Shown piece after piece: positions 12,401-22,313 of a stretch of 64,000 nucleotides of DNA; position 1 is the first letter of the stretch, and every line of letters starts with the position of its first letter. A program made the position numbers and the translations under genes. The stretch is from Hydractinia symbiolongicarpus (taxonomy: Eukaryota; Cnidaria; Hydrozoa; Anthoathecata; Hydractiniidae). Under the pieces are notes generated by a model. The model did no database searches and had not been told where the DNA came from. It saw only the letters and a list, made by a program, of their open reading frames with translations. The stretch spans positions 16,611,001-16,675,000 of the forward strand of contig NC_079875.1 of assembly GCF_029227915.1 (NCBI RefSeq), given 5' to 3'.

Positions 12401-14364
12401 ATATTAAAATTTAGAATTTTTTCAAATCACTTTTGAATTACAATACGAGCACTACTCTCAAATATTAAACTAAATTATAATATTGTTTGTAACAAAAGTA
12501 ACTCGTGCTTCTGCAATTTATCAGGTGGCTTTTTTTGCTAACAGGAAATTGTTCTGGGTACCCTCTGCTAAGGCCTAGTCTTTTTATTCCAAATATATAT
12601 AGCACAGGATTAACGAAACCGGGGGAGTAAAAGTTTAGAATTTCAATAGCGGTTTTATTGATCTAGAGGCCTTGGGTGAGCGATACCCATTTTGTCGAAT
12701 TCAATATATTGCTTTAAATTATATTTTTAAAACAATTCGTCTGTCCTGTAGGTATAATAAATTTAAATAGTGCATGGATTGTTTGAACGGGACATTATTA
12801 TATCGAACGGTTTTGTTTTATTGCTTGTAGTGGGTAAAGTATGTGGCACGTTCCATGCGTCTAATGGACGTCCATGCAGTACACGTCTACACATTTTCAC
12901 TATGTAATTTTCCATTATTTAATGTCTTTCCGAAAAGTTTGATAAATTATTCAGTTGCTTACAGTCAGTTATTTATCTATCACATTTTAAATCCGAGACA
13001 ATGCAATGATAGTAAATTCGGCTTGTAATCATAAGCTTGCACTAGCCTGCTATCAAGGTTATTAAAGCTTCGTGCTGTTATCAAAAATATTTCAAAACAC
13101 CACTATGATTCTGGTGGTCGTTTCAATGTTTTCTTCTGAGATCAGGGGTGGCGACATTCGTCAGTCAAAGCAAGGCTTTACGTACCTTTTTGGGTAATAG
13201 ACCATGGTTACAGTCAGCGGAGAGGAAGAGCCAATCGTTGGAATGGAATCTCTGAGGGCGTTAAACTTCCAAATACTTTTTACTAACATTTTAATTTGGA
13301 TTCTCAAAAAGCAAAACATAACAAATTGTTAACTTAGTAACATAGTTATAATCAGAGGGAGGAAGAGCAGATTGTTAGCGTGGGATCCCAAAGGGCGTCA
13401 AAATTTTTAATATTAATGACAAATTGTTAATTTTCGTTTAGATATGCCAATCTGTTCCTCAATTTATTCAGTTTAATGGTGGACGCGTCTGTTCCAGACA
13501 TCGCGCTGGAGCCTGACAAAACTGTAAAAAAGGTAAGAAGTAGCTACTAACGCCGTAATCTTTAACAAAAACTGTAAATAAGGTACGAAGTAGCTACCAA
13601 CGCTGCAATCTTGAAATATAAAGGATCAAGAAAGATATTAGAAAAAAAAATTTATTTGTCAAAAGTGGCCAAAATGTTGTCGGTGGTATGAATGAAGTAG
13701 ATGAGATTTCATAGTTTTATAACTAATTTTATCTCTTCATAAGGGTAGTCTTCTTTTAAAATATGATATTTTTGTTGTTGTATCAAAAACCAAAAAAAAA
13801 TTGTTGAAATCCGTTATTCGAAACTATATATTCGAAAAGGGTCTGCTGCTATAAGACACAATGTGTTTTCTTTTTCAGGTACAGGACAAATTTCGTCTTG
13901 ATTTGACTGACGAAGAGGCTGTACAATATTTGCAAGGATTAATTGATGAAAGTGTTAGCGCCGTGTTTGCTTCCCTGGCTGAACAAATTCACAAGTTTGC
14001 GCAGGTGAGTGTGTGCATGAAAAAACTATTATATGGTTGGAAAATAGATTATTGTATGAGTTCCTGAGGCTTTTTTGTTATGCGAAAAATTTAAAGCACA
14101 ATATAAATTAAACGCAACAGACTTACTTATAGCAAAACCTTGCTGACTCGTGTCTACCTTCCTTTAACAATTTTCTTACATTCATCGTTTCGAAGTTTTT
14201 AAAAATGAGCGTACGAAACGCATAAATGTAGCAGGCATTCCATATTTTTTGTTAGTTATAGGATTTAGATTGTGTAGTGTCCTTAGCATTAAACATTAGT
14301 AACGTTGTTCAGCTTCTATGTCCTGATTAATTATATGTGTGTTTTTTAGTACTGGAGAAGGTAG
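486..14364 (+). CDS. PIK3C3: PIK3C3/VPS34 class III phosphatidylinositol 3-kinase, C-terminal 13 exons
   Basis: This is the catalytic end of VPS34, which phosphorylates phosphatidylinositol to PI3P on endosomal and autophagic membranes, in complex with VPS15 and Beclin-1. Exons: 486-602, 1153-1255, 2041-2117, 7747-7818, 8674-8743, 9536-9600, 10229-10313, 10713-10787, 11345-11430, 11962-12044, 13442-13532, 13879-14004, 14350-14364. All have AG/GT borders, the phases agree, and together they give 354 residues plus TAG. Key motifs: SGNRKKK at the first splice junction, [30 protein letters not shown], the catalytic loop [11 protein letters not shown], the metal-binding [12 protein letters not shown] with PPPMKL, and a C-terminal helix ending IHKFAQ|YWRR, close to the animal consensus IHKFAQYWRK. 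That C-terminal helix is required for membrane binding in this family. The C2 domain and most of the helical domain are missing upstream. The intron between 2117 and 7747 holds a copia element and the intron between 7818 and 8674 holds a TTAA-flanked MITE; the coding phase is undisturbed. Confidence 0.96.
2911..3188 (+). repeat. 5' LTR of the copia element
   Basis: This 278-bp long terminal repeat begins TGTTGAAAATAGG and ends CATTTCAACA, with short TG/CA ends. It carries a TATA-like box (TATATAAATA, 3085-3094), so transcription probably starts shortly after it. The unit is rich in the pentamer TAGAA, which recurs as part of TCTAGAA, CTAGAAA and related variants and could bind a host regulator. 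Confidence 0.95.
3189..3202 (+). other. Primer-binding site, half-tRNA type (initiator tRNA-Met)
   Basis: The 14 bases directly after the 5' LTR, GGTTATGGGCCCAG, are the exact complement of the anticodon-stem and loop part of eukaryotic initiator tRNA-Met (the segment CTGGGCCCATAACC). Drosophila copia and yeast Ty5 are known to prime from an internal cleavage product of this tRNA rather than its 3' end. The match and its position point to the same mechanism here. Confidence 0.85.
3381..7238 (+). CDS. Copia gag-pol polyprotein (retrotransposon)
   Basis: This 1,285-residue polyprotein packages, reverse transcribes and integrates the element. I chose the ATG at 3381; the frame is open a few codons upstream but has only a TTG there. 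In order: an N-terminal gag region of the UBN2 type (about residues 1-200), a zinc knuckle [14 protein letters not shown] near residue 215, and an aspartic protease with DSGA at about 286. A GAG-pre-integrase HHCC region (HRRYGHL, CEPC) follows. The integrase acidic triad lies at about D492, D555 and E591, and the last two are exactly 35 residues apart, as in active DDE integrases. Next come reverse transcriptase with YVDD at about 967-970 and RNase H with DADWAGD at about 1132. No stop or frameshift is visible, so the element may be autonomous. Gag and pol share one frame, as in copia. Confidence 0.96.
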   Translation: MAMESTKVLIKPLNGTNYATWKVQCRMALIKDGLWGIVDGRENAPTEEREIPKFNLRRDRALATIVLSVEPTLLYLLGPDPEDPTEVWKKLADQFQKKTWSNKLTLRRKLYDLKLKDEQSVQKHVKALTEIFDELAIIGDPLDDESKVVHLLASLPDSYDMLVTALEASAEVPKLEVVTERLLHEESKRKDKDTLETNVKAMTSNHGKPRKGPRCYHCGKIGHVKRYCKELTKKFERQTPSTYGKNRMKPQNVCTAEEEEDDDEEIISLVAENTLAVKGKSNWIVDSGATCHMCNEEELFEEISSLEIPQDITVGDGYSVQAIGKGTVTLEMNISENRNVVCKLSDVLFVPQLSYNLLSVSKAATNGKKFQFEDFKCDIVDAKHGIIGTATKHGNLYHLNCNGLRNKKNHTVMKCDNNATTKEEIWHRRYGHLGVQNLKRLARDKLVKGFDYDATKKPTFCEPCIDGKQSKIPFPKTGGDRSKNLLGIIHSDVCGKIETKSLSGAEYFVTFIDDKSRYVWVYVMKHKSEVFENFKEWKATVEKSTGIQIKTFRTDNGGEYTSKEFEDYLKKEGIHHELTIPKTLQQNGVAERMNRTLMESVRSMLADSKLPKRFWAEALATATYLRNRCPTTAVKGKTPFEVLTGKKPNVENLRIFGCDAYAHVPKDERKKLDSKTKKSVFLGYGDGIKGYRLYDNDKKRVFYSRNVTFNEICGELKDDRDIDEPKVEIELQPREENTDNQIQEEQERQVRERRPPDRYGEWVYITQEEDPNTFSKAIKGHDADKWMQAMEAELDSLHKNEVWELTELPPNRKVVGSKWVYKKKQDSDGNVERYKARLVAQGYNQRYGEDYDETTSPVVRFESIRTLIGLAVKKELLLHQLDVGTAFLNGELNETIYMKQPEGFEILGKEHLVCKLKKSIYGLKQSSRCWNEALDKHLKSMGFKQSNNDPCIYTLETDEETFIIAVYVDDIILAGNNQKRIDEFIKMIGDRFDIRDMGKMNHFLGVKIEYFSAGRIWIGQPSYTRNLLKKFSMENSKPVATPVEIGSKLIKSNETDKLVDPEMYQSVVGQLLYLSTRTRPDIAYAVSNVARFSSKPSQQHWIAVKRIMRYLNGTIDYGLLYEKNSTIEGFSDADWAGDLNDRKSTSGYVFMMSGAAISWNSKKQTCVALSTAEAEYIALSNASQESIWLRRLLADMGEKQPNATIINEDNQSAIAMTKNPQFHGRAKHIDMKYHYVREQVKSNQIQLKYCQSGDMIADIMTKGIGRVQFDKLRTMIGLKNLTDCE
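7246..7523 (+). repeat. 3' LTR of the copia element
   Basis: This is a copy of the 5' LTR with no difference that I can see, offset by 4,335 bases. It starts directly after the polypurine tract and is followed by the second copy of the AAGGA target duplication. Its TATA-like box falls at 7420-7429 and could drive transcription into the downstream PIK3C3 exons. Confidence 0.95.
8117..8449. mobile_element. TTAA-flanked MITE in a PIK3C3 intron
   Basis: Inverted ends AGGGGTCACGGA and TCCGTAGCCCCT are each bordered by TTAA (8117-8120 and 8446-8449). TTAA duplication is the signature of piggyBac-type transposition, so this looks like a short non-autonomous element of that class. The core includes an AT-rich AGATCTATATATAGATCT palindrome. 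No coding frame is present. The terminal bases differ from the canonical CCC ends, so the superfamily is an inference. Confidence 0.55.
11454..11477. repeat. Poly-T run
   Basis: A nearly pure T stretch of about 24 bases lies in the PIK3C3 intron just after the exon ending at 11430. It is a simple repeat and probably length-variable. Confidence 0.85.
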
Positions 14365-15022
14365 CTGATGGGACCATTTTATTCGAAATTGGCGAATCGG
14401 TATATTATCTTGAGAAGGTTTTACATAGAATTATATCTTTGTGTAAATAGCGCTGACGCTGCTTTTGTTGATGTAAATAGAATTCTATTGCAAACTACGA
14501 TGTACAGTGTCCCTATCACGCTTAGAGCGTGACGGTTTCCAAAATTATAATTAATGATGACTTATTTACGGCTGACTACTAATATAGATAAAGATCAGGA
14601 AATTTTGGGGTTTTTTACGAAAATTAGTTTGTTTTTTCTAAGTAAGAGCTGTGCCGAAAGTAGATCAAGTTCGATTTTGTAAAATGTTCTTCAAGAAAAG
14701 TTTTTTTAAAGTTCAAATAAAACGGCATCGTAGATTGTTGTTTTTTGTTGTTGTTTTTTCGTTTTTTGACTTATTAGACATTTTATAAATATATATTTGG
14801 TATAGACATAATTAGTTATTGAGAAAATAAACTTGTAAATAAGCTTGTTGTATTATTGTATAAATGGCCATGGGTATTACTGCGACAAGAAAGGTTAGGA
14901 AAGGAGAAGCAACGGTTTACGTGTCTCTGCACATTTTTTTCAAATAGAAAATATTGAAACGAAAACACGAAACTTCTTAAAAGGAAATCAATACTGCAAA
15001 TTATCTTAGAGATTCTTTCCAG
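14365..15022 (+). terminator. PIK3C3 3' untranslated region with poly(A) signals
   Basis: This stretch after the PIK3C3 stop has no open frame of note. It contains AATAAA at 14716-14721 and again at 14826-14831; the second is followed by a T/G-rich stretch, as expected downstream of a cleavage site. The second signal is the better candidate for the transcript end. Confidence 0.5.
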
Positions 15023-15113
15023 ATTGTGTGAAAAACCTGGAAATTTAGATGAATATGAAAAGTTATTATGCAGAAAATTGTGTGCGAAACAAATGCTGAT
15101 GAAGTGTCTTTTG
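15023..15113 (+). CDS. Candidate internal exon, unrecognised
   Basis: A 91-base block lies between a good acceptor (GATTCTTTCCAG) and a consensus donor (GTAAGTG). After one base it reads 30 codons without a stop (LCEKPGNLDEYEKLLCRK and onward), rich in Cys, Leu and Lys and helical in character. It ends in phase 0, which matches a second open block at 19220 beyond the minisatellite. I do not recognise the protein. It begins about 660 bases after the PIK3C3 stop, so it would belong to a separate gene or an unusual 3' extension. Confidence 0.3.
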
Positions 15114-15284
15114 GTAAGTGTCTTAAATCTGCTTAAATCGTATGTCGGTAAATTAATGTTAAAATAAGTAAGCTTTCGGTAAATTTAATGTTGAGCTTAA
15201 TGTAGAAAAATCTGTCCGACTTTTCATGTTAACACCCACACATAGCTTATCTGATGAATGTAGTAGTTTTTAATTACCTAACGA

Positions 15285-18200
15285 ATGGAGGAGTCGTTTT
15301 TTTTTCTCTAATAAACCAAGAAGGTAAGGAACGTTGGAGTTTTTTTTTTTTTTTGTTTTGTTTTTTTAAAGGAACTAACGAGATTGGAACGGAGAGGTTT
15401 TTTTTATTTTTCTCTATGGGACCAAGGAGGTAAGGAACGGGTGAGTCCGTTTTGTTTTTCTTTAAGAAACTAAGGAGGTAAGAAACGGAGGAGTAGTTTT
15501 TGTTTTTCTCTAAGAACCAAGTAGATTGGGACGGAGATGTTGTTTTTCTTTTTCTCTATGGAACCAAGGAGGTAAGGAACGGGTGAGTCCGTTTTGTTTA
15601 TCTTTAAGAAACTAAGGAGGTAAGAAATGGAGGAGTAGTTTTTGTTTATCTTTAAGAAACTAAGGAGGTAAGAAACGGAGGAGTTGTTTTTGTTTTTCTC
15701 TAAGAAACTAAGGAGGTAAGAAACGGACGAGTTGTTTTTGTTTATCTTTAAGAAACTAAGGAGGTAAGAAATGGAGGAGTAGTTTTTGTTTTTCTTTAAG
15801 AAACTAAGGAGGTAAGAAACGGAGGAGTAGTTTTTGTTTTTCTTTAAGAAACTAAGGAGGTAAGAAACGGACGAGTTGTTTTTGTTTATCTTTAAGAAAC
15901 TAAGGAGGTAAGAAATCGAGGATTAGTTTTTGTTTTTCTTTAAGAAACTAAGGAGGTAAGAAACACAGGAGTTGCTTTTGTTTTTCTTTAAGAAACTAAG
16001 GAGGTAAGAAACGGAGGAGTTTTTTTTTTCGTTAAGAAACTAAGGAGGTAAGAAATGGAGGAGTTGTTTTTGTTTATCTTTAAGAAACTAAGGAGGTAAG
16101 AAATGGAGGAGTAGTTTTTGTTTATCTTTAAGAAACTAAGGAGGTAAGAAACGGAGGAGTAGTTTTTGTTTTTCTTTAAGAAACTAAGGAGGTAAGAAAC
16201 GGACGAGTTGTTTTTGTTTATCTTTAAGAAACTAAGGAGGTAAGAAATCGAGGATTAGTTTTTGTTTTTCTTTAAGAAACTAAGGAGGTAAGAAACACAG
16301 GAGTTGCTTTTGTTTTTCTTTAAGAAACTAAGGAGGTAAGAAACGGAGGAGTTTTTTTTTTCGTTAAGAAACTAAGGAGGTAAGAAATGGAGGAGAAGTT
16401 TTTGTTTTTCTCTAAGAAACTAAGGAGGTAAGAAACGGACGAGTTGTTTTTGTTTATCTTTAAGAAACTAAGGAGGTAAGAAATGGAGGAGTAGTTTTTG
16501 TTTTTCTTTAAGAAACTAAGGAGGTAAGAAACGGAGGAGTAGTTTTTGTTTTTCTCTAAGAAACTAAGGAGGTAAGAAACACAAGAGTTTTTTTTATTTT
16601 TCTCTATGGGACCAAGGAGGTAAGGAACGGGTGAGTCCGTTTTGTTTATCTTTAAGAAACTAAGGAGGTAAGAAACGGACGAGTTGTTTTTGTTTATCTT
16701 TAAGAAACTAAGGAGGTAAGAAATGGAGGAGTAGTTTTTGTTTTTCTTTAAGAAACTAAGAAGGTAAGAAACACAGGAGTTGTTTTTGTTTTTCTTTAAG
16801 AAACTAAGGAGGTAAGAAACGGAGGAGTAGTTTTTGTTTTTCTCTAAGAAACTAAGGAGGTAAGAAACGGACGAGTTGTTTTTGTTTTTCTTTAAGAAAC
16901 TAAGGAGGTAAGAAATGGAGGAGTAGTTTTTGTTTTTCTTTAAGAAACTAAGGAGGTAAGAAACGGACGAGTTGTTTTTGTTTATCTTTAAGAAACTAAG
17001 GAGGTAAGAAATGGAGGAGTAGTTTTTGTTTTTCTTTAAGAAACTAAGAAGGTAAGAAACACAGGAGTTGTTTTTGTTTTTCTTTAAGAAACTAAGGAGG
17101 TAAGAAACGGAGGAGTTTTTTTTTTCTTTAAGAAACTAAGGAGGTAAGAAATGGAGGAGTAGTTTTTGTTTTTCTCTAAGAAACTAAGGAGGTAAGAAAC
17201 GGACGAGTTGTTTTTGTTTTTCTTTAAGAAACTAAGGAGGTAAGAAATGGAGGAGTAGTTTTTGTTTTTCTTTAAGAAACTAAGAAGGTAAGAAACACAG
17301 GAGTTGTTTTTGTTTTTCTTTAAGAAACTAAGGAGGTAAGAAACGGAGGAGTTTTTTTTTTCTTTAAGAAACTAAGGAGGTAAGAAATGGAGGAGTAGTT
17401 TTTGTTTTTCTCTAAGAAACTAAGGAGGTAAGAAACGGACGAGTTGTTTTTGTTTTTCTTTAAGAAACTAAGGAGGTAAGAAATGGAGGAGTAGTTTTTG
17501 TTTTTCTTTAAGAAACTAAGGAGGTAAGGAACGGACGAGTTGTTTTTGTTTATCTTTAAGAAACTAAGGAGGTAAGAAACGGACGAGTTGTTTTTGTTTA
17601 TCTTTAAGAAACTAAGGAGGTAAGAAATGGAGGAGTAGTTTTTGTTTTTCTGTAAGAAACTAAGGAGGTAAGAAACACAGGAGTTGTTTTTGTTTTTCTT
17701 TAATAAACTAAGGAGGTAAGAAACGGAGGAGTTTTTTTTTTCTTTAAGAAACTAAGGAGGTAAGAAATGGAGGAGTAGTTTTTGTTTTTCTCTAAGAAAC
17801 TAAGGAGGTAAGAAACGGACGAGTTGTTTTTGTTTTTCTTTAAGAAACTAAGGAGGTAAGAAATGGAGGAGTAGTTTTTGTTTATCTTTAAGAAACTAAG
17901 GAGGTAAGAAACGGACGAGTTGTTTTTGTTTATCTTTAAGAAACTAAGGAGGTAAGAAATGGAAGAGTAGTTTTTGTTTTTCTTTAAGAAACTAAGGAGG
18001 TAAGAAATGGAGGAGTTGTTTTTTTTTTCTTTAAGAAACTAAGGAGGTAAGAAACGGAGGAGTTTTTTTTTTCGTTAAGAAACTAAGGAGGTAAGAAATG
18101 GAAGAGTAGTTTTTGTTTTTCTTTAAGAAACTAAGGAGGTAAGAAACACAGGAGTTGTTTTTGTTTTTCTTTAAGAAACTAAGGAGGTAAGAAATGGAGG

Positions 18201-18975
18201 AGTAGTTTTTGTTTTTCTCTAAGAAACTAAGGAGGTAAGAAACGGACGAGTTGTTTTTGTTTTTCTTTAAGAAACTAAGGAGGTAAGAAATGGAGGAGTA
18301 GTTTTTGTTTTTCTTTAAGAAACTAAGGAGGTAAGAAACACAGGAGTTTTTTTATTTTTCTCTATGGGACCAAGGAGGTAAGGAACGGGTGAGTCCGTTT
18401 TGTTTATCTTTAAGAAACTAAGGAGGTAAGAAACGGAGGAGTTGTTTTTTTTTCTTTAAGAAACTAAGGAGGTAAGAAATGGAGGAGTAGTTTTTGTTTT
18501 TCTTTAAGAAACTAAGGAGGTAAGAAACGGACGAGTTGTTTTTGTTTTTCTTTAAGAAACTAAGGAGGTAAGAAACACAGGAGTTGTTTTTGTTTTTCTT
18601 TAAGAAACTAAGGAGGTAAGAAACGGAGGATTTTTTGTTTTTCTTTAAGAAACTAAGGAGGTAAGAAACACATGAGTTGTTTTTGTTTTTCTTTAAGAAA
18701 CTAAGGAGGTAAGAAACGGAGGAGTTTTTTTTTTCTTTAAGAAACTAAGGAGGTAAGAAACGGAGGAGTTGTTTTTGTTTTTCTCTAAGAAACTAAGGAG
18801 GTAAGAAACGGAGGAGTTGTTTTTGTTTTTCTTTAAGAAACTAAGGAGGCAAGAAACGGAGGAGTTGTTTTTCTTTTCTTCTAAGAAACTAAGGAGGTAA
18901 GAAACAGAGGAGTTGTTTTTGTTTTACTCTGAGAAACTAAGGAGGTAAAGAACGGGGGAGTAGTTTTCGTTTACC
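15285..18975. repeat. 48-bp minisatellite, about 75 units
   Basis: This tandem array has a 48-base period, verified by positions such as 15846 to 15894. The unit is built from a purine-rich half (AAGAAACTAAGGAGGTAAGA) and a T-rich half (TAGTTTTTGTTTTTCTTT). Shorter units of about 44 bases (ending TTTTTTTTTTCGTT) and a divergent class containing CTCTATGGGACCAAGGAGG are interspersed. Some unit series recur as blocks, for instance 332 bases apart starting at 15909 and 16241. The edges (before about 15310 and after about 18950) are diverged, while the centre is homogeneous, as expected from unequal exchange. All plus-strand frames are closed by stops in every unit. Confidence 0.96.
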
Positions 18976-19219
18976 CGATAATAAAGAGTCTTTTCCTAGC
19001 CTAACTGAAAAAAGATTCCAATTCGCAATTATAAAATCGGCGTGTGTTGTTTTCTTAATTACCGAACGGAGGAGAGAATAATATTGATTTTCTTTTTTTG
19101 TGTGATAAAAGAATTATATTCTCCTATTAACGTACTAATCCTGATTACACAATTTTGACAACTATTTTTTGTTTACTGATCCCTAATAATCCGTGTTGAG
19201 GTTTTAAAAAAACTTTTAG

Positions 19220-19354
19220 ACGAGAAAGCTTGGTAATACGCTGCAAGGAAACATGGCCATTATTATGTATAGTTTGTCAAAAAACTTTTCACAATGTTTA
19301 GTTCTGCTATCCAGATTACATATGTGTCATATATGTTATTTTTTACTGAGCTAA
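19220..19354 (+). CDS. Candidate terminal exon downstream of the minisatellite
   Basis: After a pyrimidine-containing acceptor (AAACTTTTAG), 44 codons run open to TAA, beginning TRKLGNTLQGNMAII. Phase 0 matches the donor of the candidate exon at 15023-15113, so the two would be joined across an intron of about 4.1 kb that contains the whole 48-bp array. I do not recognise the protein, and its hydrophobic tail is unremarkable. This could be a chance frame. Confidence 0.25.
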   Translation, partial: TRKLGNTLQGNMAIIMYSLSKNFSQCLVLLSRLHMCHICYFLLS

Positions 19355-22313
19355 TTTAAATCATCTAATTATAAATTAAGGTTCAGCGATAACTTGGCGA
19401 CATCTTTGTTATTTTGTTATCAAGAACGATAAAAGAAGAAAATAGTATCAGCAGGGTTAAAAAGTTTTTCATATGGTAGAGAGACATGCAAAAGCAGTAA
19501 AGAGTAGACTTTTAATTTTAATTTATTATCTTGTTGTTGTTTGTTTGGTTTTTGTTGTTGTTGTTGTTTTGCGATGTTCCTCTTCTTGTTGTTGTTATTG
19601 TGGTGGTTTTTTTGTTGTTCTATTGTTGGTTTTGTTGTAGTGTTATTATCGTGTCTTCATTATGTTTGTTCTTGAATGTTAAGAGGTCTCCATTACGTCA
19701 TGGAGATCTCTCATCATTAGGCTTAATCCACATACACTTTTTTATATAAAAGTGGTGGAAAATGGGAACTAAGGAAACCATAGATTTGTCTTTTTGCGGT
19801 AAAATATACTGGAAACATAAGCCATAAGTTTTATTTTGCGAAACTTGTAATGCGTAGGTTTTGGGTTGCAAAAAGTTGTAATGGTGAGGAAGAAACTTTA
19901 GATACCAAGACAAAATAGGAATACCTCAAACTAAGTCTAAATTTCTATTTTTATAAAAATCAATCAAGGAGTCATCCATAAAGGACGTCAGCACCTTAGT
20001 GAAGAAAGGGTTGGGAACAACCGAGGCAAAATCGGACATAGGGAGAGAGGGGGTTCAGCCGTGAGCAGAAATCCTGTAGAGATTTTTTTTTGCGTTTCTA
20101 GTTGATTTAGTTGTCTTTTTAGAGAGAAAATAACATTATACAAGTTATTTTGATATTTACATGAGAAGCATTTTAAAAAGAGAATTCTTAGTAGCAAAAG
20201 GTTTTCAACCAAAAAGCTGTACTAAATATCACAATTTGCGTCCACATAGAAATAGGGAATGGGGTGTTAAAAAATAGGCAGACGAGTACGGGCGAAGGGG
20301 TTAATAAATCGGCAAAATTTTGTAGATTCTTTTTATGTATAGCCCTTAACACAGCATGGCGTGCGATAATACATGAAACGAATAACATAACATAAACCAA
20401 ATGAATCGCTTTTGTCAGATATTGAGACAAGATTAACATGATGATGTCATTAGCAACAGAACTTAATGTCTTTGATGCGACTCTGGACAGTTAAAATTGT
20501 TCTTTGCGTGTTATGAAGCTTTATGTTCTATGCCCGTATTACGTTAATGCAAATTAAATCGTTTCTGATTGATAGTAATTAACATGAAATAAGGAGTAAT
20601 CTCACATCGCCTCTGTAAAAATATAGAGAATTGATTTAAAGCACGAACCATTGATATTTTGCTAGGTCCCATGCTGATTTCATTCTTATTAGGCTTAGCA
20701 CACAAGGATAAGCTTTTAAACACTTCATCTTAGAGGTTTTTTTACGACGTTGCTTGAGGTAGGTGACTGTAATATTTTTAGCATCTTAAAGCTGGCTTTT
20801 CGCGATAAAACAAGTGAAACTTGAGAGTTGTCCTGGAATCTTTTTATTTTATTTTTGAAAACATTTTACATGTTCTTGAGCTATGGTCTTCAGGTTTTAA
20901 GATATCTCAAATTATGCAAATTTATGATATATGAACTAGCTCTGAAACATGTATTTGAAGACACCAAACCGAATCGCAAAAAAACATTTTTTACCGTATT
21001 TTTAACCCCTTAAATACAATATCTTATTCAGAGCTAGTTCACGATGTCATGCATAATCAGTAAAACTTCGAAGTCCAAAATCTTAGAATTAATTTGGAAT
21101 TTTTAAAATATATATACAAATTCCTAGACAACTTGCCTAGCTCTTTCATAAAGAAATAAACTTGTTTTTCACAGGATGTAAACTCTAACAAAAAAATGCT
21201 TTTATTGCTTTGGTCATAAAAAAAACTCTACGTTGAAGAGATAAATGCGACAGAGAGGAAAATGTTTATCAAAAAATCAGATTGTTGACATTTTATGTTT
21301 TCTAATTGCATCAATATTTACAAAAACGAATTAACTAATAATAAGCCAAAAGTTAACGATTGTCAAAAATTTGATCATGTTCAATATGTCTAGCAGAAAC
21401 GAAGGTAGTTGATTTAGAAGGTTGTTTTTTATCGGCTTTAGTACTTAGGTGGGTTAAGATTTAGTTTTGCATTATGATTTAATTTTGCATTACTGTATTT
21501 GGTTAATAAATCGCTCATGGTTAAATGCACGTTTGGTTTATCTCAACACTTCAATTCTTCTTTAGTTTATCTAAGAGTACTTTTATTAAATACATACTTA
21601 GAATAAACGTTTTTAGTCCATGATTACCTGCAGGGATTCTTGGCCTAACTTGTTTGTTTGTTTTGTTTCTTGCATTTATATCAGGTGTTTACATACAAAT
21701 GTCTCGTAGAAGCTCCTAATTAAAGCAGGTCATGGGCTAATTTTTCTCAAGAACCTTTTTAGAGGCGTTGTTTTTTAAGAGTGTGAGGGTGTAAGGGTGT
21801 ACCGCCATTTAGTAAAAGTAGGCTTTCATTATAAAAACTATTCATTTTTGGGGTGGGTATTAATACGTCAAGGAGCTATACGACGTATAATTTTAAATCT
21901 TCATGGGCGCACTTTGACAGACAATATTTAGCGGGAGCATTTCTTTTTTACCGTTAGTAGCAGTGTCACCTAGTCCCCATAGCTTGTTCAGGCCGACCAA
22001 ACATAAAAGCCTAACAAGCCTTGGGGACAAGGTTATAACTGTGCCAATTAGGCATTTAGAATGAACTTAGTTATTGCGATAAACGACGCTTTTACTAGTA
22101 TCACTAGAAAAACAACAAAGTATCTTATAATACAGGAAATATAAAGAAGATTACAAGGTTTTAATCTCAGATTAAGTAGGTTCTGCTGTTTTAGTATCAC
22201 CAACCGGAACTAGAAAGTTGCTTCAACTAGAACAAAAATAGGGGAAATGGCGACGATTTTCTTTAAAACATTTTTCTTATTTATTATTAATTAGAGAACT
22301 TGCAGCTACCATT
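19355..22313. other. Intergenic stretch, simple repeats and one dispersed repeat
   Basis: No supported gene. A TTG/TTGTTG-rich simple repeat occupies about 19528-19640. An imperfect inverted pair sharing TGAACTAGCTCTGA lies at about 20910-20948 and 21020-21060. The block after it (21060-21165, with AAAATCTTAGAAT and TAGCTCTTTCATAAAG) recurs in diverged form near 56880-56990. Confidence 0.6.

Noticed and set aside
15285-18975. A CRISPR-like array or a repeat-encoded protein
   Set aside because: The units abut without unique spacers and the genome is eukaryotic, so it is not CRISPR. One minus-strand frame is open within a standard unit, but it has no start codon and is broken by the 44-bp units.
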